A stretch of 64,000 nucleotides of DNA from the NCBI GenBank assembly GCA_002297365.1, contig DBKT01000011.1, positions 124,001 to 188,000 of the forward strand, read 5' to 3'. The translations under genes and the position numbers were made by a program. Shown here piece after piece: positions 15,285-23,421 of this stretch. Origin of the DNA: Caryophanales bacterium UBA743 (GTDB lineage Bacteria; Bacillota_I; Bacilli_A; RFN20; CAG-826). A model generated the notes under the pieces. The model was not told the DNA's origin. It did not search any database and saw only the letters and a list, made by a program, of their open reading frames with translations. Every line of letters starts with the position of its first letter. The first letter of the stretch is position 1.

Positions 15285-16301
15285 CTATTTTATGCCTTCT
15301 GGGTTATTCTTTTGGAAGTTATAGGAGTCTCTGCAAGCGTCTTCAATCGTATATTTCGCTTTCCAATGAAGTTCATTGAAGGCTTTCGTGCAATCAGCGT
15401 AATTTTCCGCGACATCCCCAGCACGTCTTGCAACCACTTTATATGGGATATGAACGCCATTTGCCTTTTCGAAAGCGTGAATCAGCTCTAAAACGGAAGT
15501 TCCTTTTCCTGTTCCTAAGTTATAAATGACATAACCGGGGTTTTCTTCGAGCTTCTTCAAAGCTGCAACATGGCCGTTGGCCAAATCCACAACGTGAATA
15601 TAGTCACGGACACCCGTTCCGTCAACCGTCGGATAATCATCCCCGAAAACGCGGACGTAATCTAATTTCCCAATAGCGACCTGAGACACATAGGGCAATA
15701 GATTATTAGGAATTCCATTTGGGTCTTCTCCAAGAAGTCCCGATGGATGGGCGCCAATCGGATTGAAATAACGTAGGATGCCCATATTGAAAGAAGGATC
15801 GGCGAAATGGACGTCTTTTAAGATTCTTTCAATCATGACTTTCGTCTCACCATACGGATTGGTTGCATCCGCGACTGGATCGGATTCATAGAGAGGGACC
15901 CTTTTGGGAACGCCATAAACTGTCGCGCTCGAGGAGAAAATAATGTTTTTGACTCCGTATTTCTTCATTAATTTAACGATGACAATAAGAGTTTCTAAGT
16001 TATTCTCATAGTATTCGATCGGTTTGGAAACGGATTCGCCAACCGCTTTGTAGCCAGCGAAATGAATGATGGAATCAATTTTATTTTCTTGAAAAATAAT
16101 CTCTGTTTTTTCTTCGTTTTTAACGTCAATTTGATAGAATTTCGGACGGATTCCAGTGATGGTTTGAATACGATCTAAAACTGCCAATTTTGCGTTGTAC
16201 AAATCGTCAACGACAATCGGATCATAGCCATTTTGGATTAAGCTGATGACCGTTTCGCTTCCAATGAAGCCTAGGCCGCCAGTGACCAATATTTTTTTCA
16301 T
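15285..16301 (-). CDS. galE: UDP-glucose 4-epimerase
   Basis: 338 aa, normal length. N-terminal NAD-binding GGLGFIGSE motif, the IIHFAGYKAVGES segment, the catalytic Ser region FSSSATVYG and the YGETK motif (Tyr and Lys of the short-chain dehydrogenase triad). It interconverts UDP-glucose and UDP-galactose for galactose use or surface glycans. It is the last gene of the gatC-gatA-gatB-DUF1836-galE chain; its ATG overlaps the previous stop by 4 nt. A bidirectional terminator follows the stop. Confidence 0.96.
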   Translation of the reverse strand: MKKILVTGGLGFIGSETVISLIQNGYDPIVVDDLYNAKLAVLDRIQTITGIRPKFYQIDVKNEEKTEIIFQENKIDSIIHFAGYKAVGESVSKPIEYYENNLETLIVIVKLMKKYGVKNIIFSSSATVYGVPKRVPLYESDPVADATNPYGETKVMIERILKDVHFADPSFNMGILRYFNPIGAHPSGLLGEDPNGIPNNLLPYVSQVAIGKLDYVRVFGDDYPTVDGTGVRDYIHVVDLANGHVAALKKLEENPGYVIYNLGTGKGTSVLELIHAFEKANGVHIPYKVVARRAGDVAENYADCTKAFNELHWKAKYTIEDACRDSYNFQKNNPEGIK

Positions 16302-17023
16302 TCTTTATTCTCCTTTGCTGATACCTCTGTTTTGTTATCGTGGGAAGCACGGCGTTCTGCTCTTTTCGCCTCTTTTCTTTCGCGACGAATCTCACCTTTT
16401 GCTTTCTTTGGGCTTTCTTTTTTCTCCGAATTGATCTCGGCATTCTTCAAGTAGCCAAAAAGAGCCTGTGAAATAAGTTGATAAGTAGTGGCTTGTATGG
16501 ACATTCTTAAAGCAATCAAACCAATAGAATCATCTAAATGTTTCTCTGCTTTATTAGGGTCTGCCTCTTTTTGCTTTTCATAAGTATCTACGAAACGATC
16601 GATTCTTGTCCTTGCTCTGCCTCCAACATCTTTAAAAATGTCAGATGACATCGTACGGAAAAAGCGATAAAGGACGGCTTTATCGGTTGTTACATCTTTA
16701 TCCATGCCGATAATCAAAGCGATATCTGACATATTCAAAACATTTTTGAGCAAGGTGATGGCAAGCAAATAGCCAAGATGATCGACGTTATATTTCTTCT
16801 TCTCCGGTTCGGCAATAATTTTGGCTTTGACATAGTTATTCACCATGAAAGAAGTCAATAGTTGCTTATCATCGTTGCTTAATGGAGCAAGAATGGAATT
16901 GACGTAGGAAATCACTTGTTCCATATAAAGAGGAACAGTCGGCAAATAATCATAAGAAGGCAGCTCAAAAGAGGAAGCTTTCTCTAAGAACTCTTTTAGT
17001 TTTGTAAGCTCTACATCTTTCAT
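16298..17023 (-). CDS. DUF1836 protein, possible regulator
   Basis: 241 aa. The first 170 residues match the DUF1836 pattern: LPTVPLYMEQVISYVNSIL, then LLTSFMVNNYVKAKII and KKYNVDHLGYLLAITLLKNVLNMSDI, which resembles a MerR/HTH-like DNA-binding layout followed by helices. The last 50 residues are highly charged (RRERKEAKRAERRAS) and look disordered. The gene is wedged between gatB and galE with 4-nt ATGA overlaps on both sides, so it is translated with the amidotransferase. Function of the family is not known to me; regulation is an inference from the N-terminal pattern. Confidence 0.75.
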   Translation of the reverse strand: MKDVELTKLKEFLEKASSFELPSYDYLPTVPLYMEQVISYVNSILAPLSNDDKQLLTSFMVNNYVKAKIIAEPEKKKYNVDHLGYLLAITLLKNVLNMSDIALIIGMDKDVTTDKAVLYRFFRTMSSDIFKDVGGRARTRIDRFVDTYEKQKEADPNKAEKHLDDSIGLIALRMSIQATTYQLISQALFGYLKNAEINSEKKESPKKAKGEIRRERKEAKRAERRASHDNKTEVSAKENKE

Positions 17024-18447
17024 CTTTTGCCTAACTCCTCGCGCAAAGCTTTGGATACCTCAGCAGGATTCACCTTGCCATGGCTGGCTTTCATAATTTG
17101 GCCAACTAAGAAGCCAAGAACACGTTGATTGCCGTTCTTAAAATCTTGAATGGATTGAGGGTTTTTGTCTAAAACATCATTCACAAACCCCATGATAACG
17201 GAAGAATCCGAAACTTGTGCAACGATATGAAGGGCATTCTTTGCCTCTTCGGGGCTACAGCCCTCTTCCAAGACCTTATTTAAAATATCAGTGCATTGCT
17301 TATGGGATAAGCCGCCATTTTCCTGATAGGAAACGATTTCACCAAGTGTTAAAGGAGATAGCTTCAAATCCTCAATCCCCATTTCGTGCTTATTAAGATA
17401 GGAGTTGATTTCAACAATCAAGAAATTGGCCAAGTCCTTCGCGTTTTTAACTTTCGCTAGGCCTTCTTCAAAATAGGCCGCCATTTTTGGATTGGCCAAA
17501 ATGACATTCGTATCAGCATCGGAAAGGCCTGCTTTTAGATATCTTTCTTTTTTGGAATCGTATAATTCCGGACAAGTATCGATCGCCTTCTGCACAAATT
17601 CATCGGATAAATGGATTGGGGTGATATTTGGCTCGCAGAAATATTTATAATCGACAGCATCCGTCTTAACACGCATTAAAACGGTCTTCCCGCTCGCTTC
17701 ATCCCAGCGTCTTGTTTCCTGTTGAATCGGAATCCCCTGCAAAAGAAGCTGAGATTGGCGTTTCATTTCATATTCGATGGCCAATTCGATGTTTTTAAAA
17801 GAGTTGATGTTCTTGATTTCAACCTTGGTTCCAAATTCTTTTTGGCCGTATGGGCGAAGCGAAATATTCGTGTCGCATCGCATGGATCCCTCTTCCATCT
17901 TGCCATCGCTCGTTCCGGAATAAACAACAATGTTACGGATAGCCTCTGCATATTCCCTTGCTTCTACGCCGTTAGAGATCTCGGGCAAGGAAACAATTTC
18001 GCAAAGAGGGACGCCAGCACGGTTGTAATCCAATAAGGAATAATCCATGAAGTGCTCTTGTTTGCATGTGTCCTCTTCCATATGGATCCGTTCGATTCCG
18101 ATGCGTTTCTTTCCATTAGGAGTATCAACCATAACGTAACCATTCTTACCGATAGGTCTTCTTTGCTGAGTGATTTGGAAGCCTTTTGGAAGGTCGGAAT
18201 AGAAATAGTTTTTACGGTCAAAATACAGCGTATGATCAATTTCCATATGTAAGGCATTTGCCACACGAATGGCATTGATGACCGCTTGTTTATTCACGAC
18301 TGGCATCGTCCCAGGAAAGGCCATATCCAGTGGGGCAACCTGCGTATTCGGATCACGGGAGAAAGAATTTGGGGCCGCAGAAAACATCTTGGATTTGGTT
18401 TTTTGCTGAACGTGGATCTCTAGACCGATAACCGCTTCAAAATTCAT
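17020..18447 (-). CDS. gatB: aspartyl/glutamyl-tRNA amidotransferase subunit B
   Basis: 475 aa, normal length. Begins NFEAVIGLEIHVQQKTKSKMF and contains YFDRKNYFYSDLPKGFQITQ and the VPLCEIVSLPEI segment of the catalytic core, with the YqeY-like tail domain at the C-terminus (VLGFLVGQIMKASHGKVNP). It activates the misacylated Glu-tRNAGln or Asp-tRNAAsn with ATP and transfers ammonia from GatA. Joined to gatA and the DUF1836 gene by 4-nt overlaps. Its presence suggests tRNAGln is charged by the indirect route. Confidence 0.97.
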   Translation of the reverse strand: MNFEAVIGLEIHVQQKTKSKMFSAAPNSFSRDPNTQVAPLDMAFPGTMPVVNKQAVINAIRVANALHMEIDHTLYFDRKNYFYSDLPKGFQITQQRRPIGKNGYVMVDTPNGKKRIGIERIHMEEDTCKQEHFMDYSLLDYNRAGVPLCEIVSLPEISNGVEAREYAEAIRNIVVYSGTSDGKMEEGSMRCDTNISLRPYGQKEFGTKVEIKNINSFKNIELAIEYEMKRQSQLLLQGIPIQQETRRWDEASGKTVLMRVKTDAVDYKYFCEPNITPIHLSDEFVQKAIDTCPELYDSKKERYLKAGLSDADTNVILANPKMAAYFEEGLAKVKNAKDLANFLIVEINSYLNKHEMGIEDLKLSPLTLGEIVSYQENGGLSHKQCTDILNKVLEEGCSPEEAKNALHIVAQVSDSSVIMGFVNDVLDKNPQSIQDFKNGNQRVLGFLVGQIMKASHGKVNPAEVSKALREELGKR

Positions 18448-19913
18448 AAATTGCCCTCCTTCTTATTAAGGACGCTAACGTCCTTCAAACCGCTTAATTT
18501 CTCAAATGCGTTCGCAATCTGGAAAAGTTTCTTTTCCTCGAAAGCTCTACCCATGAAATTAATTCCGATTGGAAGGCCATCTTGGAAGAAAAGAGGCAAA
18601 GTAATGGAGGGTAATCCTGCGAAATTGCCAAGGCAAAGGTGGTTGTCGGCAATAAGATATTCATCGCTTAAGCGATCGCTTGCGGCGTCAAAGGTCGGCG
18701 CGGCATTTGGGGCTGCAGGAACATAAATGAAATCGTAATCCTTCAGAATAGAATTCACCATTTCAACGATCTTGGCGCGGTTCCTTTGAGCACGTAGGAA
18801 CAATTCTTCTTGATTTTCGCTCATCAAGCAATAAGAGCCGATGACAAAACGGCGCTTAATCAGCTCAGAGAAACCTTGGTTTCTAGCGTTAAACATAACT
18901 TCCTGATAGGTTTTTCCACCTTTGAATTCACCAAATTTAATACCATCGAGATTAGCGTCGTTTGAAGTGGCTTCTGCGCAGGAAATAACCATATATGTCG
19001 CATAGAGAGATTCCAACAATTTAATTCCAAATTTCACAAAATCCACCGCAATTCCCATTTCTTTTAGCTTTTCTAAAGAATAATCGAAATGCTTTTTTAA
19101 TTCCTCGTTAGTCAAGGAATCATAAATCTCCTGAATGACGGCAATACGCATCCCTTTAACTGGTTTATCTAAATCTTCCACGTAATTTTCCACTGGTTTT
19201 GTAGAGGAGGTGGAATCATGTAAATCGCGGCCTGCTAAAACGGAAAGCAAAACGGCAGAAGAGTAAACGTCCCTAGTGAAATACCCAACATGGTCTAAAG
19301 AAGGGGCAAAAGGGAACAAGCCATAACGGGAGATTCTTCCCCAGGTTGGTTTCATGCCAACAAGACCCGCATAAGAAGCAGGCTTACGAACGGAGTCGCC
19401 TGTATCGGAGCCTAATGCAAAAGGAACGATACCGGCTGCAACCGAAACCGCGCTTCCGCAAGAGGAGCCGCCAACCTCATGTTTATGGGTGGGGTCATAT
19501 GGGTTAAAAGTCTTTCCTAAATGGCCTGTCGTTCCAGTTCCGCCCATAGCCAATTCGTCTAGGGTGGCTTTGGCGATCATGATTGCCTTATGATCTTTTA
19601 ATTTGCTAATGACGGTAGCGTCAAAAACAGGCACATATCCATTTAAAATGTTGCTGGATGCAGTTGTAGGAATTCCTTTCGTAGAGAAATTATCCTTCGC
19701 AACAAAAGGAATGCCCCATAAAGGATTATCTTCCTCGGGTTCTTTCAAAGAAGAAGCGAAAGCTTTTGCACCTTCCTCGTCAATGAACTCAAACGCATTA
19801 TCTTGATTAGAATGGGCTCTTTCAAGAGCTTCCTCGGTTAATTCAAGAGGAGTGACTTCTTTTTTAACGAGCGCTTCGTGAAGCTCTTTAATGGATAAAT
19901 CTAAATACTTCAT
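18444..19913 (-). CDS. gatA: aspartyl/glutamyl-tRNA amidotransferase subunit A
   Basis: 489 aa amidase-signature enzyme. The catalytic Lys is in FVAKDNFSTKG, the cis-Ser in GGSSCGSAVSVAAG, and the nucleophile Ser in GSDTGDSVRKPAS. The last motif has Asp where many bacteria have Gly (GSDTGGS), a variant I associate with mollicute-type GatA. It hydrolyses glutamine to supply ammonia to GatB. ATGA overlaps tie it to gatC and gatB. Confidence 0.97.
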   Translation of the reverse strand: MKYLDLSIKELHEALVKKEVTPLELTEEALERAHSNQDNAFEFIDEEGAKAFASSLKEPEEDNPLWGIPFVAKDNFSTKGIPTTASSNILNGYVPVFDATVISKLKDHKAIMIAKATLDELAMGGTGTTGHLGKTFNPYDPTHKHEVGGSSCGSAVSVAAGIVPFALGSDTGDSVRKPASYAGLVGMKPTWGRISRYGLFPFAPSLDHVGYFTRDVYSSAVLLSVLAGRDLHDSTSSTKPVENYVEDLDKPVKGMRIAVIQEIYDSLTNEELKKHFDYSLEKLKEMGIAVDFVKFGIKLLESLYATYMVISCAEATSNDANLDGIKFGEFKGGKTYQEVMFNARNQGFSELIKRRFVIGSYCLMSENQEELFLRAQRNRAKIVEMVNSILKDYDFIYVPAAPNAAPTFDAASDRLSDEYLIADNHLCLGNFAGLPSITLPLFFQDGLPIGINFMGRAFEEKKLFQIANAFEKLSGLKDVSVLNKKEGNL

Positions 19914-20206
19914 AACACAACCTTTGGCAATTTGATCTGATTGTCTTGCTTATTGCCTGCGTTCTTTAAAGCGACATCCCTAGGAAGAGGCTCTTCAGGA
20001 ACGTCCTCGCGAAGATAGGAGGTTTCGCAATTGAAAGGAAAAGTCATCGGCTCATACTGATCTAAGTCAGGGATTTCACCAATCTTCTCCATTTGCTTAA
20101 TCAATGTTTTAAACTCGTCTTCCAACGTTTCATATTGCTCATCAGACATGGTGAAAAGCAAACGATTCGCGGCATCCTTTAATACTTCTCTTGTAATTTT
20201 TTTCAT
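19910..20206 (-). CDS. gatC: aspartyl/glutamyl-tRNA amidotransferase subunit C
   Basis: 98 aa. The N-terminal helices MKKITREVLKDAANRLLFTMSDEQYETLEDEF and the Pro-rich belt MEKIGEIPDLDQYEPM followed by SYLREDVPEE are typical of GatC, which wraps around GatA and stabilises the GatAB complex. It starts the operon, with only a weak ribosome site (GGTAAGAAG). A terminator of the neighbouring rpiB operon lies 56 nt upstream, so a promoter must lie in the short gap 20207-20261; I could not identify it with confidence. Confidence 0.93.
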   Translation of the reverse strand: MKKITREVLKDAANRLLFTMSDEQYETLEDEFKTLIKQMEKIGEIPDLDQYEPMTFPFNCETSYLREDVPEEPLPRDVALKNAGNKQDNQIKLPKVVL

Positions 20207-20261
20207 AACTTCTTACCACAACAAGGTTATCACTTTAAGGGATTAATAGAAAGCGTATTAA

Positions 20262-20290
20262 GAAAAGAAAGCTCTCCTTAGGAGAGCAAA
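20262..20290 (-). terminator. intrinsic terminator after rpiB
   Basis: Stem GCTCTCC (20271-20277) / GGAGAGC (20281-20287) with a TTA loop; on the minus strand it is followed by TTTCTTTTCTT. It separates the prfA-prmC-tsaC-rpiB operon from gatCAB. Confidence 0.88.
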
Positions 20291-20297
20291 TCGTTTT

Positions 20298-20741
20298 CTA
20301 ATCCTGTTTTTCTAAAGCGGAAATTTTCTCTATCCGAGCGGTATGCCTTCCGCCCTCAAAAGGCGTGGACAGAAACAAATCAACGCGTGGCAAAACATCC
20401 TCAACACTCATAAAACGCCCTGCAAAAGCAATCATATTGGCATCGTTATGTTGGCGAAGAAGCTTGGAGACGTCGTCGTTATAGCCAATCCCGCAACGAA
20501 TGCCTTTGATTTTATTTGCCGAAATGGATATTCCTTCAGCAGACCCGCAACAAACGATGCCAAAGTCCGCCTCTTTTTTAGCGACCGCCCTTCCGACTTT
20601 TGCCCCATAATCCGGATAATCAACCCTCTCGGCCGTATACGTTCCCTCATCAAGGACATCATATCCCTTCTCTAAAAGATGTTTTTTAATGGCTTCCTTT
20701 AAATCGAAACCCGCGTGATCGCTTCCTAATGCGATTTTCAT
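20298..20741 (-). CDS. rpiB: ribose-5-phosphate isomerase B
   Basis: 147 aa starting at MKIALGSDHAGFDLK. The catalytic Cys block is CCGSAEGISISANKI, followed by GYNDDVSKLLRQHNDANMIAFAGR, the standard RpiB phosphate-binding region. It interconverts ribose-5-phosphate and ribulose-5-phosphate in the non-oxidative pentose phosphate pathway. I chose the ATG at 20741 because it overlaps the tsaC stop as ATGA with GGGAGG upstream; an in-frame ATG 15 nt earlier lacks this. Last gene of its operon. Confidence 0.93.
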   Translation of the reverse strand: MKIALGSDHAGFDLKEAIKKHLLEKGYDVLDEGTYTAERVDYPDYGAKVGRAVAKKEADFGIVCCGSAEGISISANKIKGIRCGIGYNDDVSKLLRQHNDANMIAFAGRFMSVEDVLPRVDLFLSTPFEGGRHTARIEKISALEKQD

Positions 20742-21376
20742 TTCTTTCCCTCCCAAACCTGTTTAATTTTATCAAAGGGGATTGGCCCCTCACGTACCAA
20801 AGTAATTTTCCCGGGATTGGATAAATTCACGATCGTGCTGGCAACCTTAGAGGTGCACTCGCCTTTTACGATTCCGCCAATCTTATGATCGAAATAAGAA
20901 AGCACTTCATCATAGGAACGGGAAGTAGGCTGGCCGGAAATGTTAGCGGAAGTCAAAAGGATCGGCTTCCCTAATTCCGTAAGGAGCTCCTTGATATAAG
21001 GATAAGCTGGGACACGAATTCCAATCACGTTTGTTCCCAAGGTGACCTGCCAGGGTAAATCTTTTTTTGCGTTGACTAAAACAGTTAACTCACCTGGAAG
21101 GAAGGTTTCCATCACTCTTTTACTTGCTTCATCAACCTCAATATAAGCAAAAGAATCCACTACGCTCGCACAAGCAAGAGCAAATGGTTTTTCGGGTGCT
21201 CTTTGCTTTGTCCTAACAAGTTCATCAAAGGCTTTTTTTGAATCGTAAATAACCGCAACACCGTAGACCGTTTCTGTTGGTAAGGCTAAAATTTCTTCAT
21301 TTCGAAGGACTTTTACAGCTGATTTTACGTTTTTTTGATCCAAATATTCCATACTGATATATTTTTCACTCCTCAT
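20738..21376 (-). CDS. tsaC: threonylcarbamoyl-AMP synthase, Sua5/YrdC family
   Basis: About 212 aa. Contains the family core EEILALPTETVYGVAV, KQRAPEKPFAL, FLPGELTVLV, GIRVPAYPYIKELL and LLTSANISGQPTS. It makes threonylcarbamoyl-adenylate for the t6A modification of ANN-decoding tRNAs. The start is uncertain: ATG at 21376 overlaps the prmC stop by 11 nt, while ATG at 21352 gives the more typical N-terminus (MEYLDQ) but lies 16 nt after the GAGGAG site. It sits with prmC and prfA, a common translation-linked grouping in Bacillota. Confidence 0.9.
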   Translation of the reverse strand: MRSEKYISMEYLDQKNVKSAVKVLRNEEILALPTETVYGVAVIYDSKKAFDELVRTKQRAPEKPFALACASVVDSFAYIEVDEASKRVMETFLPGELTVLVNAKKDLPWQVTLGTNVIGIRVPAYPYIKELLTELGKPILLTSANISGQPTSRSYDEVLSYFDHKIGGIVKGECTSKVASTIVNLSNPGKITLVREGPIPFDKIKQVWEGKK

Positions 21377-22214
21377 AGACAAATAAGAAACGAACGAAAC
21401 CATTTAGGTCTTTTTCAAAATGATATTCGGGCTTGTCCATATAGCGTTTCATTAAAGAAACAAGCCATTCTTGCAAATCCGGAGAGATTTCAAATACCAT
21501 AAGGATGTCGCCCTTTTTCACTTTTTTGTAATCTCTAAATATTGACTCATAAACAGAATGATTTTTATCCAGCCACAAAGCGCTTGCAGGCTCATATTTC
21601 CTGACTGAGGATTGAGCATCATCTTCATTTAGGATATAGGGCGGATTGGAGATGATGATGTCCAAATTAATCTTGTTTTCGATATAGGGCGTTAAGGCAT
21701 CTCCCAAAAGAGTTTGAACGTTGATGTTGTTAGCACGAAAATTTCTTTTCGCCACCTCAAGAGCCTTCGAGGAGATATCGCTTGCCACGCATAGCCAATT
21801 AGGGAAATAGGATTTAATGGCCAGAGGGATGCAGCCGCTCCCCGTGCCGACATCACCGCAAACGAGATAATTTCTTGGATCGTAGAAATCGCCTATTTTC
21901 TCAGAAAGCCTAGCAATCATTTCCTCCGTTTCTCCCCGAGGAATCAAAACGTTCTCATCAACGTATAATTTCTGACCTAAAAAATCGGCTTCATGAAGGA
22001 TGTATTCGACAGGCATGTCATCGTCAATCAATTGATGGTATTGTTTTTGAAAAAGAGAGTAATTTCTCATCTCTTTATCTTTGTTAATTAAAACGTCAAT
22101 TTGTTCAGGGAGATTTTCATCTTTCATCACCATAAGGCGAAGATCGATTGGCTCCACCCCTTTCTCTTTGCCATACTTCCACGCTTCTTTTAAAGCTTCA
22201 TCAATGCTGGGCAT
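21366..22214 (-). CDS. prmC: peptide chain release factor N5-glutamine methyltransferase
   Basis: 282 aa. N-terminal helical domain, the hinge PVEYILHEADFLGQKLYV, the LIPRGETEEM motif, SAM-binding GDVGTGSGCIPLA and the catalytic NPPY in IISNPPYILNE. PrmC methylates the glutamine of the GGQ motif in release factors; the substrate PrfA is encoded immediately upstream with a 14-nt overlap. The acceptor pocket residues look intact. Confidence 0.95.
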   Translation of the reverse strand: MPSIDEALKEAWKYGKEKGVEPIDLRLMVMKDENLPEQIDVLINKDKEMRNYSLFQKQYHQLIDDDMPVEYILHEADFLGQKLYVDENVLIPRGETEEMIARLSEKIGDFYDPRNYLVCGDVGTGSGCIPLAIKSYFPNWLCVASDISSKALEVAKRNFRANNINVQTLLGDALTPYIENKINLDIIISNPPYILNEDDAQSSVRKYEPASALWLDKNHSVYESIFRDYKKVKKGDILMVFEISPDLQEWLVSLMKRYMDKPEYHFEKDLNGFVRFLFVYEE

Positions 22215-23298
22215 CTTTCATACCGCTTTCTAAGAGCTTTTGCTCTTGGTCATAATGAATTAAGGCATCGATAATTGGCTCTAACTCGCCTTCCATTACT
22301 CTATCTAATGTATTGGTTGTAAAGCCAATGCGATGGTCGGTGACGCGGTTTTGCGGATAATTATAAGTTCTAATCTTTTCGCTTCTCTCGCCCGTGCCGA
22401 CTTTAAGCTTTCTTTCGCTGTCACGCGCATTATCTTCTAAAGATTGATAATAGTCTTTGACCTTGGCGCGAATCATGCGCATACAGATTTCTTTGTTTTG
22501 AAGCTGGGCCTTTTCGGTTTGGCAAGAGACAACAATCCCCGTAGGAATGTGTGTGACGCGAACGGCGGATTCCGTTTTATTAACGTTTTGGCCGCCAGCG
22601 CCTTGAGAACGGTACGTATCGATTTTCAAATCCGCTGGGTTAATCTTAACATCAACTTCCTCCGCTTCAGGCATGACCAATACAGTCGCCGTTGAAGTGT
22701 GGATTCTCCCTGAGGCTTCTGTCTTAGGAACGCGTTGAACACGATGGGCGCCGCTTTCAAATTTCAATTTGGAATATACGTTTTCCCCCTTCACCATGAA
22801 AGAAACATAGGAATATCCTCCCGAGGCGCCTTCTTCCCCATCGATGTATTGAAGTTTCCAGCCTTGCTCTTCGCAATAACGGGTGTACATGCGGAAAAGA
22901 TCGCCGGCAAAAATGTTGGCTTCATCTCCGCCAACCGCTCCACGGATTTCAACGATGATGTTTTTACTATCATTGGGATCGACTGGAATCAGTTCGACTT
23001 TCAAGTCTTCTTCCATCTTTTCCATTTCGTTAAGCATAGTTTTTCTTTCTTCTTTAAGAGTCTCAACCAAATCCGGATCATCCCCCGAAGAAATCAGCTC
23101 CAAGGCATCCTTAGCGTCGCTTTCTAATTTCTCATATTTCAAAAAAGCCTCATATGGTTTTTCCAAAGAAGCTCTTTCCTTTGAAAGATTCGTAAGGCGC
23201 ATAACGTCATCCCCAATGGAAGGGTCCGCTAATTCTTCATCAATTTCTTCATGTCTCTTCTTGATGACTTCTAACCTTTTACGCATGCTCTCTTCCAT
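22201..23298 (-). CDS. prfA: peptide chain release factor 1
   Basis: 365 aa. Contains the stop-codon recognition P-x-T motif as PKT within HRVQRVPKTEASGRIHTS and the peptidyl-tRNA hydrolysis motif GGQ in SQGAGGQNVNKTESAVR. RF1 reads UAA and UAG. The ATG at 23298 has GGAG 9 nt upstream; an in-frame codon 15 nt earlier is less well placed. It heads the prfA-prmC-tsaC-rpiB operon and faces dnaX across a 123-nt divergent gap that contains a perfect palindrome. Confidence 0.96.
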   Translation of the reverse strand: MEESMRKRLEVIKKRHEEIDEELADPSIGDDVMRLTNLSKERASLEKPYEAFLKYEKLESDAKDALELISSGDDPDLVETLKEERKTMLNEMEKMEEDLKVELIPVDPNDSKNIIVEIRGAVGGDEANIFAGDLFRMYTRYCEEQGWKLQYIDGEEGASGGYSYVSFMVKGENVYSKLKFESGAHRVQRVPKTEASGRIHTSTATVLVMPEAEEVDVKINPADLKIDTYRSQGAGGQNVNKTESAVRVTHIPTGIVVSCQTEKAQLQNKEICMRMIRAKVKDYYQSLEDNARDSERKLKVGTGERSEKIRTYNYPQNRVTDHRIGFTTNTLDRVMEGELEPIIDALIHYDQEQKLLESGMKDAQH

Positions 23299-23366
23299 AA
23301 ATGACTTCTCCAAACGCGGCTATTTTATCATAAAGGAGGCAATCTAGATAGGCGAGAAAAGAGCTG

Positions 23367-23382
23367 TTCTAACTAGTTAGAA
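23367..23382. promoter_or_regulatory. perfect 16-bp palindrome between prfA and dnaX
   Basis: TTCTAACTAGTTAGAA reads the same on both strands. It lies 14 bp upstream of the dnaX -10 (23397-23402), covering the place of the -35 element, so a bound dimeric regulator would affect dnaX transcription and perhaps the divergent prfA operon. Confidence 0.5.
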
Positions 23383-23396
23383 TAGAAAGAAAAAGA

Positions 23397-23402
23397 TATA
23401 AT
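23397..23402 (+). promoter_or_regulatory. -10 element of the dnaX operon
   Basis: Consensus TATAAT, 19 nt before the dnaX ATG. The -35 position holds a poor TAGTTA within the palindrome. The start lacks a clear Shine-Dalgarno sequence. Confidence 0.55.
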
Positions 23403-23421
23403 AGAAGACGGAAATAAAAAT

